Source: Sediminicola sp.
Lineage (GTDB): Bacteria; Bacteroidota; Bacteroidia; Flavobacteriales; Flavobacteriaceae
Assembly: GCA_024643325.1 (NCBI GenBank)
Contig: JAHEND010000019.1
Span: forward strand, 1 to 35,249
DNA length: 35,249 nt
Reading direction: 5' to 3'
Positions 1 to 8,184 of the stretch are shown here, one piece after another; the first letter of the stretch is position 1; each line of letters opens with the position of its first letter. Below the pieces are notes generated by a model, which was not told the DNA's origin, made no database searches, and saw nothing but the letters and a program-made list of their open reading frames with translations. The translations under genes were made by a program, and so were the position numbers.

Positions 1-4
1 GGTG

Positions 5-35
5 CAAATATAGAACGAGTTTTCTGGTTTCACAA
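5..35 (-). promoter_or_regulatory. Leftward Bacteroidota-type promoter for a gene beyond the left edge
   Basis: On the minus strand a TTG (complement of 33-35) is followed after 20 nt by TATATTTG (complement of 5-12). This matches the Bacteroidota -33 TTG / -7 TAnnTTTG pattern with suitable spacing. It fires leftward out of the window, so a minus-strand gene or RNA probably begins just left of base 1. Confidence 0.6.
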
Positions 36-135
36 CATCTATTTGTAAAAATATTTAATCTTTTTTACGACCCTAAGCCACTGCCTTATTTTACAAGGAG
101 TTAGACCAAATAAAAAAATGAGAGAAATGGGAAAA

Positions 136-154
136 AGCATCGGCCAGAGGCCAA
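136..154 (+). repeat. Left arm of 19-bp inverted repeat bracketing the porin gene
   Basis: The sequence AGCATCGGCCAGAGGCCAA here is the exact reverse complement of 2309-2327. It contains a GGCC-AGA-GGCC mini-hairpin. This arm lies 48 bp past the porin stop codon, so it would be in the 3' untranslated part of a leftward porin transcript. Confidence 0.9.
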
Positions 155-201
155 AAGCGCCTATTCTTAAAAAGAAAAAAGACCGTAAAAAAGCGAGTTG
201 G

Positions 202-2400
202 TTATTTAAAGAAGTTCCAAACTAATCCAAAACGGACCACAAAATCTCTAAAAGGGTATCCGGGTGCTACATAGTAATCGTAACCGGTAATGGGTGCGTT
301 AAAATGCTCTGCCTTAAGATAGATCCTAGTTTGCTTTACCTTTCCGTTCATAAAGAAGTCTACCAGGGGGTAGCCGCCATTGAAAGTGCTGTTCTGGGTG
401 TAGAATTCTCCCAGCACCGGGCTATAACCATTCATGAGAAAGGAAGAGAAATACTTGAAAGTAAGTCCGGTTTGGAAAAACATGGCCCCGTTAAAGATGT
501 CTTTGGAAAAATACAAGGTATTGCGCGTGGTGATTTCAGGCACAAAGAGCGCGCCGTTTTCTTGAGACACCTTCTGGTACATGACCGTATTATTGAGTGC
601 AAAATAACCCAGTCTAAATTCCTTCTGGTATTTCACTTTGATGAGTGCCAGATCTGCCGCCTCCTGAAGTGGTGTCACGTAGGCGTTGTCCAAGACTTGC
701 TCAAAGACATAATCTTCTGTACGCTGCGCAATAGGAATCACGGGCTGCTGCCCTGCAAAGTAGGTGTAGTTGCCAATAAGTGTGTAGCGAGCATCCAGAT
801 TCCCCCATACGGGAGAGTCCAATTGAACAAAGGCAGACTTATGGTCTTCCATCTGAAAATCTGCGGTATGTTGCCAGTTAAAATTTTGATAATCGCTTTG
901 GTAAAGTAAGAAATTAAAGTCTGGCATTCTAAGCTGGCTGTTCACTCCCACACGGAGTCTGTGCTTTTGCCTATGAACATAAGACAAAGATACATGGGCT
1001 TTATGCGCCGTTAAATCTCCTACCAAGGTGTAATCCAAACTGCCTTCCAATTCAAAAGAAGGCATTCTTTTGAGATATCTGGCCCCCACAGCCACTTCCT
1101 GACCTGTGAGCGCAGATTCAATGGTCTGCGTTTCAGTAACCAATAGACTATTAAAGTAATACCTGTAATCGTATAGACGGGCCTGTGTTTTTAAAATTCC
1201 AAGTAAGGGGTTACTAAAGGTTGCAGACACCTCTTGGGTAAGTATTTTTAAATGAGACTTGTCTTGTATGATGTTCCTAAAGGCGTCTCCAAAATAGGTG
1301 TTTTTAGAAGATTGTAAAAACTGAAAAGACCTGGTTTCATAAGCAATACTATGCCCTAACACCAGACTACTCTTTCTTGGCTTGGCTAAAGAATCCTTAG
1401 ACCTTGCGCGGGTAAGCCTGTAGGTCTGATCCAAAAATACCCGTTTCCCCCTGGCTACAGAAGTGGCATTAGTGAAATAAAGATCTATTCTAGAGCGGTC
1501 AAAAAATCTGGGATTGGCAGACTGAAACTGTCTTTCTTTAAAGGGCAACCCTCCATGTTCATCTCCTTCTATATTTTGGGCCGCATAATGACCTCTAACG
1601 GAATAGGCATTGTCCTTAGACTGATAGTTATAGGTCGCTATAAAACTTCCGGCACTCATTTCATCATAGGCATATTTTCCCTTGGACCTAAATCCTCGAT
1701 TGTAGATGGAAAAGTTGGACTTTCTAGACGTATTGGCTGTGAGTAAGAAATCTAAAAACTGGCCTTGCTCTAAGGAGGTCTTAAACATCATCTCCGTGAG
1801 CGGTGTAGGTACATTGTAATAAGTAACATCTTCTAGTTCCTGATATCCAAAGTGTCTCGCCTTTGCCCCAATGAAAGGCATATAGGACTTAGTGTCTAAT
1901 TGCGCACCTAAAGCGGTGTAGGGTTGCCCCATATTGGCCATAGGCATGTACTCAAAGTCGTCCCTTCTGAGGTAATTGTATTTGTACTCTTTTTGAATGG
2001 TTAGGGTAGTGTCTACAAAAGTAGTGTCTCGCTGGTGGGAGATAATCTGGTAATCTTTTATGGTAATTCTAATGGTATCTATCTTAATGGCTTCTCTACT
2101 CGCCATTTTTTTAACCAGTAGCTTGAGACTGTCTGCCTTGGTTAAGACCTTTGTGCTATCTGAAATTTTTTGAGGTAAGGAATCTCGAACTTGCAACGGC
2201 AAAGAGTCTGTAACTTTTGAAGGTAAAGTATCTGTTATTTTTACGGGAATTGTATCTGAGGTTTTTACAGAGATGTTGTCCGTTACCTTTACAGGAATGG
2301 TGTCCCGCTTGGCCTCTGGCCGATGCTGATGTGACTGCGCATGACCAATAAGCAATCCCAGCGAAAAAAAAAGTAAAACGGCACTTATAAAACTTCTCAT
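202..2400 (-). CDS. Putative porin (Porin_10-like outer-membrane beta-barrel) with N-terminal octapeptide repeats
   Basis: A 732-aa protein, probably an outer-membrane beta-barrel. Residues 1-22 form a signal peptide ending HAQ. Residues 33-88 are seven imperfect octads beginning with Asp (DTIPVKVT-like), rich in Ser/Thr/Lys. A conserved-looking segment follows (YNYLRRDDFEYMPMANMGQP), then many alternating aromatic/polar strands, ending in VWNFFK with an aromatic residue near the C-terminus as is usual for barrels. The overall form fits the large 'putative porin' family common in Flavobacteriia. The substrate is unknown. A TACCTTTG -7 box lies 21 bp upstream of the ATG. The gene appears monocistronic: susD upstream ends at a strong terminator, and a separate promoter follows at the left edge. 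The octads sit between the signal peptide and the barrel and may be a periplasmic or cell-wall-facing linker; that role is inference. Confidence 0.72.
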   Translation of the reverse strand: MRSFISAVLLFFSLGLLIGHAQSHQHRPEAKRDTIPVKVTDNISVKTSDTIPVKITDTLPSKVTDSLPLQVRDSLPQKISDSTKVLTKADSLKLLVKKMASREAIKIDTIRITIKDYQIISHQRDTTFVDTTLTIQKEYKYNYLRRDDFEYMPMANMGQPYTALGAQLDTKSYMPFIGAKARHFGYQELEDVTYYNVPTPLTEMMFKTSLEQGQFLDFLLTANTSRKSNFSIYNRGFRSKGKYAYDEMSAGSFIATYNYQSKDNAYSVRGHYAAQNIEGDEHGGLPFKERQFQSANPRFFDRSRIDLYFTNATSVARGKRVFLDQTYRLTRARSKDSLAKPRKSSLVLGHSIAYETRSFQFLQSSKNTYFGDAFRNIIQDKSHLKILTQEVSATFSNPLLGILKTQARLYDYRYYFNSLLVTETQTIESALTGQEVAVGARYLKRMPSFELEGSLDYTLVGDLTAHKAHVSLSYVHRQKHRLRVGVNSQLRMPDFNFLLYQSDYQNFNWQHTADFQMEDHKSAFVQLDSPVWGNLDARYTLIGNYTYFAGQQPVIPIAQRTEDYVFEQVLDNAYVTPLQEAADLALIKVKYQKEFRLGYFALNNTVMYQKVSQENGALFVPEITTRNTLYFSKDIFNGAMFFQTGLTFKYFSSFLMNGYSPVLGEFYTQNSTFNGGYPLVDFFMNGKVKQTRIYLKAEHFNAPITGYDYYVAPGYPFRDFVVRFGLVWNFFK
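2137..2304 (-). repeat. Seven tandem 24-bp coding repeats in the porin gene
   Basis: Residues 33-88 of the porin read as seven octads (DTIPVKVT, DNISVKTS, DTIPVKIT, DTLPSKVT, DSLPLQVR, DSLPQKIS, DSTKVLTK). The DNA copies are diverged, so amplification is not very recent, but the eight-residue period is strict. Confidence 0.85.
2309..2327 (-). repeat. Right arm of 19-bp inverted repeat, inside porin codons 25-31
   Basis: On the plus strand this reads TTGGCCTCTGGCCGATGCT, the exact reverse complement of 136-154. It encodes the HRPEA stretch just after the signal peptide and directly precedes the octad repeats. Confidence 0.9.
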
Positions 2401-2420
2401 TAAAAACGCTTATAAAAGAG

Positions 2421-2428
2421 CAAAGGTA
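2421..2428 (-). promoter_or_regulatory. -7 box of the porin promoter
   Basis: TACCTTTG on the minus strand, 20 bp before the ATG at 2400, matches TAnnTTTG exactly. No clear TTG lies at the -33 position. Confidence 0.5.
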
Positions 2429-2469
2429 ATGGTTTTACAAAAACATGGTTGGTAAAATAAAGCTAAAAA

Positions 2470-2497
2470 AAAACGGCCCCCAATTGGGGGCCGTTTT
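2470..2497 (-). terminator. Rho-independent terminator of the susC-susD operon
   Basis: A perfect palindrome with GC-rich arms (ACGGCCCCC / GGGGGCCGT) around AATT, 20 bp past the susD stop. In the minus direction it runs into eight T residues. This is the strongest terminator in the window and separates susD from the porin gene. Confidence 0.93.
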
Positions 2498-2517
2498 ATA
2501 TCAAATGTGATAGAAAC

Positions 2518-4038
2518 TTAGTTCTGCTCGCTCAAGTTAGGATTAAATGTGATTTCAGCCTGAGGAATCTCATAAGTCAAACGTTCGTCTGTGTGAGAGA
2601 AAGACTCTCCAGCGTTGTCCAACCAGTTAGCACCTCTTGTTCTAGTCTCGCGTCTTCTCTTCATAATAAAGTAAGACTGACCTTCTGCAAAGAGCTCTAA
2701 ACGCGCCTGTAAAGCAGCTTCTTCAGCCAAAGCTTTTCCAGATAAAGCGTCTACATAAGAACTGTCATCAATTCTTAAGTCTAATAAAGCTTTCAAGCTG
2801 GTTCTTGCAGCTGCGTCATTTCCGTTTTCTGCTGCTGCCTCTGCATGTAATAAATACAATTCAGCAACTCTCATATAATGAGAATCAGAGTCTATATTAG
2901 ACTGTGGTCCAGAGAAAGGTCTAAAGTTATTAGCATCTGCACCTTTATAATAGAACTTACCAGTTGGCATAAGAATAGAGTTAAACTGGTACTTTCTAAT
3001 ATCGTCATCTCTAAAGTTAGCGTAAAGGTCTGAATCCATTCCTTTTCTATTACCAACGGCAGCGTAAGAGTAGCTATAGTAGTCCATGAAACCCCACCAT
3101 GAGAAAAGAGAAGCTAATCCCTGTCCTGCTGGTGTAATATCAATACCCCACATAACCCCTGGGATTGAATTAATATCATTAAAACCACCAACTGCACCAC
3201 TTTCTCCTGGCAGTAGAGCAACCTCATCAGCTGTCATAATCGGATATTTTCCTGAAGTAACTACTTTAGCCGCATATTCTTCAGTTTTAGGCCAGTTATT
3301 CAGTGCTCCGTAAGTTTTAGCCAATAATCCCCTTACCACATCCTGGTTTATTTCAATTTTATCTGTTCTTACAAATCCCTCTAATAAAGTCTCAGCAGCA
3401 GTTAAATCACTAATCACTAGGTCAAAAACATCTTGTAAAGAGCTTTTAGGCTGGTCTAAATCTTCCGCGCTTCTGTAAATAGGCAATACCGCTTTACCCA
3501 TGTCTGTAATATCGTTTACAAATACATGTGCTAAAAAGAAATAAGCATAACCTCTAAGGGCTTTTGCCTGTCCTAAAGTATGTCTTGCAGATTGAGAATC
3601 TGGAACAGCGTCATTACCGCCAGCTCCATCTATAACCAAGTTAGACAAGTTAATAATTCTGTATAAGAATCTCCATGGTCTATAGTTGTAATCATTATCT
3701 GGATCTTGTGTTGCAGTAAGTTCAGAGATAGCTGTTTGACGGTTATAACTCTTTCCTAAATGCGCCATGTCTGCAGACAACATATCTAATTGGATATACT
3801 GAGTAGTGATTCCGAAATCTTCCTGACTTGAAGTTCCACCACTACCCCTACGGTATAAGTTCTCATAAATTCCTAAAAGTGTTCCTTTTCCAACACTAGG
3901 ATTTACTTCAGCAGCTTCATTCACTTGCTCCTGAGACAACACATTTGTTGGGAATGTCTCTAAAAAGTCTTTCTCACATGCAATAAGTGAAACAAAGACT
4001 CCTGCTAATGCTATTTTTTTTAATGTTTTCATAATCAT
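2518..4038 (-). CDS. SusD/RagB family nutrient-binding outer-membrane lipoprotein
   Basis: A 506-aa surface lipoprotein that caps a SusC channel and binds glycans or other nutrients. The lipobox LIAC puts the lipidated Cys at residue 21. SusD-like helical TPR features are visible, including the RGYAYFFLAHVF helix near residue 165 and YLLHAEAAAENG in the C-terminal third. Length is normal for the family. The ATG (4036-4038) overlaps the TAA of susC as TAATG, so translation is probably coupled. A second in-frame ATG two codons later (MKTLKK) is the more classical signal-peptide start. No glycosidase, sulfatase, peptidase or regulator gene adjoins the pair, so the ligand cannot be deduced. Confidence 0.93.
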   Translation of the reverse strand: MIMKTLKKIALAGVFVSLIACEKDFLETFPTNVLSQEQVNEAAEVNPSVGKGTLLGIYENLYRRGSGGTSSQEDFGITTQYIQLDMLSADMAHLGKSYNRQTAISELTATQDPDNDYNYRPWRFLYRIINLSNLVIDGAGGNDAVPDSQSARHTLGQAKALRGYAYFFLAHVFVNDITDMGKAVLPIYRSAEDLDQPKSSLQDVFDLVISDLTAAETLLEGFVRTDKIEINQDVVRGLLAKTYGALNNWPKTEEYAAKVVTSGKYPIMTADEVALLPGESGAVGGFNDINSIPGVMWGIDITPAGQGLASLFSWWGFMDYYSYSYAAVGNRKGMDSDLYANFRDDDIRKYQFNSILMPTGKFYYKGADANNFRPFSGPQSNIDSDSHYMRVAELYLLHAEAAAENGNDAAARTSLKALLDLRIDDSSYVDALSGKALAEEAALQARLELFAEGQSYFIMKRRRETRTRGANWLDNAGESFSHTDERLTYEIPQAEITFNPNLSEQN

Positions 4039-7000
4039 TATAAGTTTAAGTTAACACCTAACACAATGGTAGATAATGGATTGTACCTGTAAATACTAGT
4101 TCCTCCAGTTATGGCTGTAGATGGATTGAATCCTTGTCTTTCAGACATTAACCATAAGTTGTCTCCAGTTACAAATACATCTGCCTTTTTAAGTCCAATT
4201 TTAGATGTAATAGACTTAGGCACACTATAACCAATTCTAATATTGTTTAAAGCTAAGTAGTCAGATTTAGTTAAGAATCTTGTAGAAAGAGAATTTTGCT
4301 GAATCTGCTTACGAACATCCTGTCTTGGAATATTAGTTACATCTCCAGGTGCTTGCCAGCGGTCTCTTATGTCTACATGGAAGTTGTTTGTACCATTTAA
4401 ATCATTATCCATTAGGCTAGCATAAGCAGAGTCATAGGCCCAACCACCCACTTGGTAGTTAAACAAAGTGCTTAAAGAAAAATCTCCAAACTGAGCGTTT
4501 AATCTGAAAGCTCCTCTAAGGTCAGGAATAGCGGTCTTATTGATGAATTTATCCGTAGCTTCTGCATATACTTCAGTTAATTCCTGTGCTACATTAGCAG
4601 AAGGATTGTCATTTAAATATTGGGTTAAAGAAGTAATTTGCGTATCTCCTTCGTCAAAAGTACCGTTGCTGTTTTTGTCGTCAAAGTTACGCTCCCACTG
4701 AGCTGCTCCAGTTTCTGCATTTACACCAGCATATACCGGCATGTACCAGTCATATTTAGAACGACCTAATTCATAAGCAAAGGAACCATTGATGAACTTT
4801 TGTTGCTCTCCAGTAGCTGGATCAATTGGTAAAGCCAAAAATTCGTTTGTCAAACTCTCCCCATTTATACCTAAATTTAATGAAAACTTACTGTTCTTTA
4901 CCAAACTAAAGTCAAAATCAAATTCTATACCTCTAGTTATCAACCCTCCATCATTTACTTGAATAGATGAATATCCTACAGATGGACCTACGTTTCTGGC
5001 AAAGAACATGTCTGATGTTTCCTTAGTATAATATTCTATGGAACCTTCTAGAAAACCAAACATTTCAAATTCAAACCCTGTATTAAATTGGTTTGAGCTC
5101 TCCCAAGTAAGGTCTTTATTCCCTTTTGTTGTAAATGCCAATGAAATATTATCATTCAAGTTATTTACAGAGTAAAGGTTGTAGCCTGGGTAATACCCTA
5201 TTCCAGCAGATTGTCCTAGGACCCCATAAGAAGCTTTTACTTTTAGAAAGTCTAAAAAGTCTACCCCAGACATAAAGTCTTCTTGTGTTAATACCCATGC
5301 AGCACCTACAGAATAAAAGTTACCCCATTTGTTATTTATAAATCTCGAAGTGGCATCTCTGTTAAAAGTAGCATTTAAGAAATATTTGTTTTTAAAGTCT
5401 GTAGTTACGTTGGCAATATAAGATTCTGTTCTTTCATTGTCAGTATATCCATCAGATGGGTTATTAATTACCCCATTAGCAATATCAGGTCCAAAAGGCG
5501 TTACTAATTTTGAACGTTCAGCCTCTAAGTAATTGAACTGATAAGCAGAAGCAACGTGAGAAACAAAAGCAGACAAATTTATGTCTTTAAAGGACTTATT
5601 GTATCTCAATCCAGTTCTAATGGTGTAATTTTTAGTTTCCCCGCGACTTCTGTTAATTCTACCTCCATCTCCTTTTGCTGGAGAATAAAATGGTTCATTT
5701 AAAGAAGTATTATCAGTCATAAAATACTGGTAAGCGAAGTTATTTTCAAAGGTTAACCCGTCTGCTAAAGTAATTTTAGTATCGTTATTGAAGTTTACAG
5801 AATTAGCTTTACTATTACTGATGTTGATCTGAGAATCTGCTACTCCATTTGTAGCAAAACCAAATCCACGGCCGTCTTCTAATCCGTAGTCAAATAAGAA
5901 ACCGCCATAAATTGGGTCTTCTATTTTTTGACCAGCTGCGGTTCTTCTATAAAGAGGGTAAATAGGAGGAAGGTTATCTATCCACCAAAACTGTGAAGAA
6001 GAGGATGATCCAGTACCATTATTATTTGTTTCACTCTGAGTATAGTTTAATGAAGTATTCATACTTACAAAATCTCCAAAACTATTGGTAGCAGCTACAC
6101 GAGCATTTAACCTTTTATAGTCTGTGTTAGAAGCATATCCTATGTCATCTATAAAACCTACTGAAGTATACAAAGAAGAATTGTCGCTAAAATTAGAGAT
6201 GGTTAAGTTTGCCTCAGTTCTATTAGAATTTTGAAAAGCAAAATCTTCCCATCTTTCTGGATTGTACCTTCTAGAAACCCCTGATCTAACCATTCCTGTT
6301 GCTGGATCAATTAATTCAGACACTCCTTGGGCACCTGAATCTGATACATTCCACATATTATATATAGAAGAAATATCTGACCCTGAGAAAGTGTTGTCAT
6401 CATTTTCAAATAAGTTAGCATTAGCAAATGCAACAGCAGCTGCATTGTCACCGTCATTTTCTAATAAACCTCTTTGACGTGTTGCTTGCCAGTTAATCCC
6501 AATGTATTCTTCTGGAGATTTAATGGTCTCATACCTTCCAATACCTTGATAGTTTGTTCCTGTTTTTACAGACACATTGATTGAGTTTCCAGCATCCCTA
6601 CCTCTTTTGGTGGTGATTACAATTACTCCGTTAGCCCCTCTTGCACCGTAAAGTGAAGTAGCAGAAGCGTCTTTCAATACAGTTACAGACTTAATGTCAT
6701 TAGGATTAATGTCGTTTAATGAACCTCCAAATGGGGCGTCATCTACAATGTACAATGGTGTCTCAGAACCATTTACAGATCCAAATCCACGAATACGAAT
6801 TGTAGAAGAACTACCTGGCTGTCCAGAAGTGTTAAATACTGCCACACCTGCCGCTTCTCCTGCCAAAGCCTGAGATACGTTGGTAAATGATTTATTGGAA
6901 ATATTTTCTCCCGCTACCACCTTTGCAGAACCTGCGAAGGAAGTTTTAGATACGTTTCCAAATCCTGTTACAATTACTTCTTCCAATGCCTGGGCATCTT

Positions 7001-7289
7001 CTGATAATTGAACATCTATAGTGTTGGAAGAACCTACCACTACATCTTGGGTTTTTTGTCCAATATAGCTAAAACGCAAAGTAGCCCCTTGCGCAACAGA
7101 TATTGAATACAAACCGTCAAAATCTGACTGGGTACCTGTTGTAGTACCAACCACCAATACAGAGACCCCTGGTAAAGGAGCGCCGTTTTGATCCGTCACT
7201 TTTCCTGAAACTGTCTTTTCTTGAGCGAAAGAAAAAACAAAGCATAACATCATAAAAGATGTTAAAAGCTGCGTTAAATTTAATTTCAT
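4038..7289 (-). CDS. SusC/RagA family TonB-linked outer-membrane transporter
   Basis: A 1083-aa TonB-dependent channel that partners the downstream SusD protein. The signal peptide ends FAQ (residue 22). Residues about 24-95 form a carboxypeptidase-regulatory-like domain (VSGKVTDQNGAPLPGVSV). The linker EEVIVTGFG at 103-111 precedes the plug domain (about 112-230), with the SusC signatures IRIRGFGS and SLYGARGANGVIVITTKRG. The remainder is the beta-barrel, ending VLGVNLNL. Length is typical. No N-terminal secretin/STN extension is present, so classical FecR/sigma trans-envelope signalling is not expected. The upstream region holds a TAAATTTG -7 box inside an inverted repeat. The pair is co-transcribed and followed by a strong terminator. 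Confidence 0.96.
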   Translation of the reverse strand: MKLNLTQLLTSFMMLCFVFSFAQEKTVSGKVTDQNGAPLPGVSVLVVGTTTGTQSDFDGLYSISVAQGATLRFSYIGQKTQDVVVGSSNTIDVQLSEDAQALEEVIVTGFGNVSKTSFAGSAKVVAGENISNKSFTNVSQALAGEAAGVAVFNTSGQPGSSSTIRIRGFGSVNGSETPLYIVDDAPFGGSLNDINPNDIKSVTVLKDASATSLYGARGANGVIVITTKRGRDAGNSINVSVKTGTNYQGIGRYETIKSPEEYIGINWQATRQRGLLENDGDNAAAVAFANANLFENDDNTFSGSDISSIYNMWNVSDSGAQGVSELIDPATGMVRSGVSRRYNPERWEDFAFQNSNRTEANLTISNFSDNSSLYTSVGFIDDIGYASNTDYKRLNARVAATNSFGDFVSMNTSLNYTQSETNNNGTGSSSSSQFWWIDNLPPIYPLYRRTAAGQKIEDPIYGGFLFDYGLEDGRGFGFATNGVADSQINISNSKANSVNFNNDTKITLADGLTFENNFAYQYFMTDNTSLNEPFYSPAKGDGGRINRSRGETKNYTIRTGLRYNKSFKDINLSAFVSHVASAYQFNYLEAERSKLVTPFGPDIANGVINNPSDGYTDNERTESYIANVTTDFKNKYFLNATFNRDATSRFINNKWGNFYSVGAAWVLTQEDFMSGVDFLDFLKVKASYGVLGQSAGIGYYPGYNLYSVNNLNDNISLAFTTKGNKDLTWESSNQFNTGFEFEMFGFLEGSIEYYTKETSDMFFARNVGPSVGYSSIQVNDGGLITRGIEFDFDFSLVKNSKFSLNLGINGESLTNEFLALPIDPATGEQQKFINGSFAYELGRSKYDWYMPVYAGVNAETGAAQWERNFDDKNSNGTFDEGDTQITSLTQYLNDNPSANVAQELTEVYAEATDKFINKTAIPDLRGAFRLNAQFGDFSLSTLFNYQVGGWAYDSAYASLMDNDLNGTNNFHVDIRDRWQAPGDVTNIPRQDVRKQIQQNSLSTRFLTKSDYLALNNIRIGYSVPKSITSKIGLKKADVFVTGDNLWLMSERQGFNPSTAITGGTSIYRYNPLSTIVLGVNLNL

Positions 7290-7527
7290 TGATTGTTTTT
7301 TTAGTTAATTGCCAACAAAAATGAGTAAAAATTATTGTTAACGCAAATTTAACATGTCGTTAAACGTTTATTTTAGGCAATTAATCGTCATTTTTAAGAT
7401 AAACTTAGCAATGTTAATCTTTTTAAGTTTTTTATTCAACAAAATTGATTTTTATTATATAAAATTTCCTTTAATTGTTAAATTAATTAAACTATTCATA
7501 ACACTAAACAAAAAAAAAGAAGGCTAA
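7290..7527. other. Divergent intergenic region between susC and rnhB
   Basis: 238 bp of AT-rich DNA without a convincing ORF. The susC side holds the -7 box and inverted repeat described separately. On the rnhB side no TAnnTTTG match was found; a purine-rich AGAAGG lies just before the rnhB ATG. Confidence 0.6.
7338..7363 (-). promoter_or_regulatory. susC -7 box within a TTAACG-N14-CGTTAA inverted repeat
   Basis: TAAATTTG on the minus strand (complement of 7344-7351) matches the -7 consensus, about 55 bp before the susC ATG. It sits inside an inverted repeat, TTAACG at 7338-7343 and CGTTAA at 7358-7363. An operator placed over the -7 box would suit repression, but no cognate regulator gene is nearby. 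Confidence 0.4.
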
Positions 7528-8109
7528 ATGCTACATTCTTATAACAAAAAACTCCTCGTGTGTGGCACAGATGAAGCCGGTAGGGGGTGCTTGTCAGGCC
7601 CTGTTACTGCGGCTGCAGTAATTCTTCCTAAATCTTTTAGACACCCCATGTTAAATGACTCAAAAAAATTATCTGCCAAACAAAGGGCTATTTTGGCGCC
7701 TATCATTAAACAAGAAGCTGTATCCTATGGAATAAGTCACGTTTCACCACATGAAATTGATCGTATTAATATACTCCAAGCATCTATTTTAGCCATGCAC
7801 AAAAGCATAGATAAACTAAAAACCACCCCTGATTTTATTATTGTAGACGGAAACAAATTTAATCCATACCCAAATATACCACACGAAACTATTGTTAAAG
7901 GAGACGGTAAGTTTTATGCTATTGCGGCAGCATCTGTTCTAGCAAAAACAGCCAGAGATGAATACATGGTAGCACTACACAAAAAATTTCCTTACTATCA
8001 ATGGAATAAAAATATGGGCTACCCGACAAGCATCCATAAAGCAGCCATTCTAAAATGGGGTGTTTCTCCACACCACAGAAAGACATTTAAAGGGATTAAG
8101 GATATTTAA
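7528..8109 (+). CDS. rnhB: Ribonuclease HII
   Basis: A 193-aa endonuclease that removes ribonucleotides and RNA primers from RNA-DNA hybrids in the cytoplasm. The GTDEAGRG motif supplies metal ligands D15 and E16 and the GRG substrate loop. IVDGN supplies D107, and AAASVLAKTARD supplies the fourth acidic residue (D144). The length is compact but normal. The ATG is preceded by AGAAGG. It is divergent from susC, and the downstream lipoprotein gene starts 75 bp later with its own -7 box, so the two may be separate units. Confidence 0.97.
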   Translation: MLHSYNKKLLVCGTDEAGRGCLSGPVTAAAVILPKSFRHPMLNDSKKLSAKQRAILAPIIKQEAVSYGISHVSPHEIDRINILQASILAMHKSIDKLKTTPDFIIVDGNKFNPYPNIPHETIVKGDGKFYAIAAASVLAKTARDEYMVALHKKFPYYQWNKNMGYPTSIHKAAILKWGVSPHHRKTFKGIKDI

Positions 8110-8151
8110 TTAAGTACAAAAGGAGTCTATATTATTTTGAGCCATAAATAG

Positions 8152-8159
8152 TACCTTTG
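8152..8159 (+). promoter_or_regulatory. -7 box upstream of the 819-aa lipoprotein gene
   Basis: TACCTTTG matches TAnnTTTG, 25 bp before the ATG at 8185. No well-placed TTG is evident at -33. Confidence 0.5.
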
Positions 8160-8184
8160 AAAAGTAATATTAGACTAGCACCCC

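Noticed and set aside
118-225. 35-codon plus-strand ORF, Lys-rich, overlapping the porin 3' end
   Set aside because: It overlaps the porin coding end in antisense, has no recognised family, and its composition follows the A-rich flank; it contains the repeat arm only by position.
304-909. 201-codon plus-strand ORF antisense to the porin gene
   Set aside because: It mirrors the beta-strand coding pattern of the real gene, has no domain and no promoter; it is a shadow ORF.
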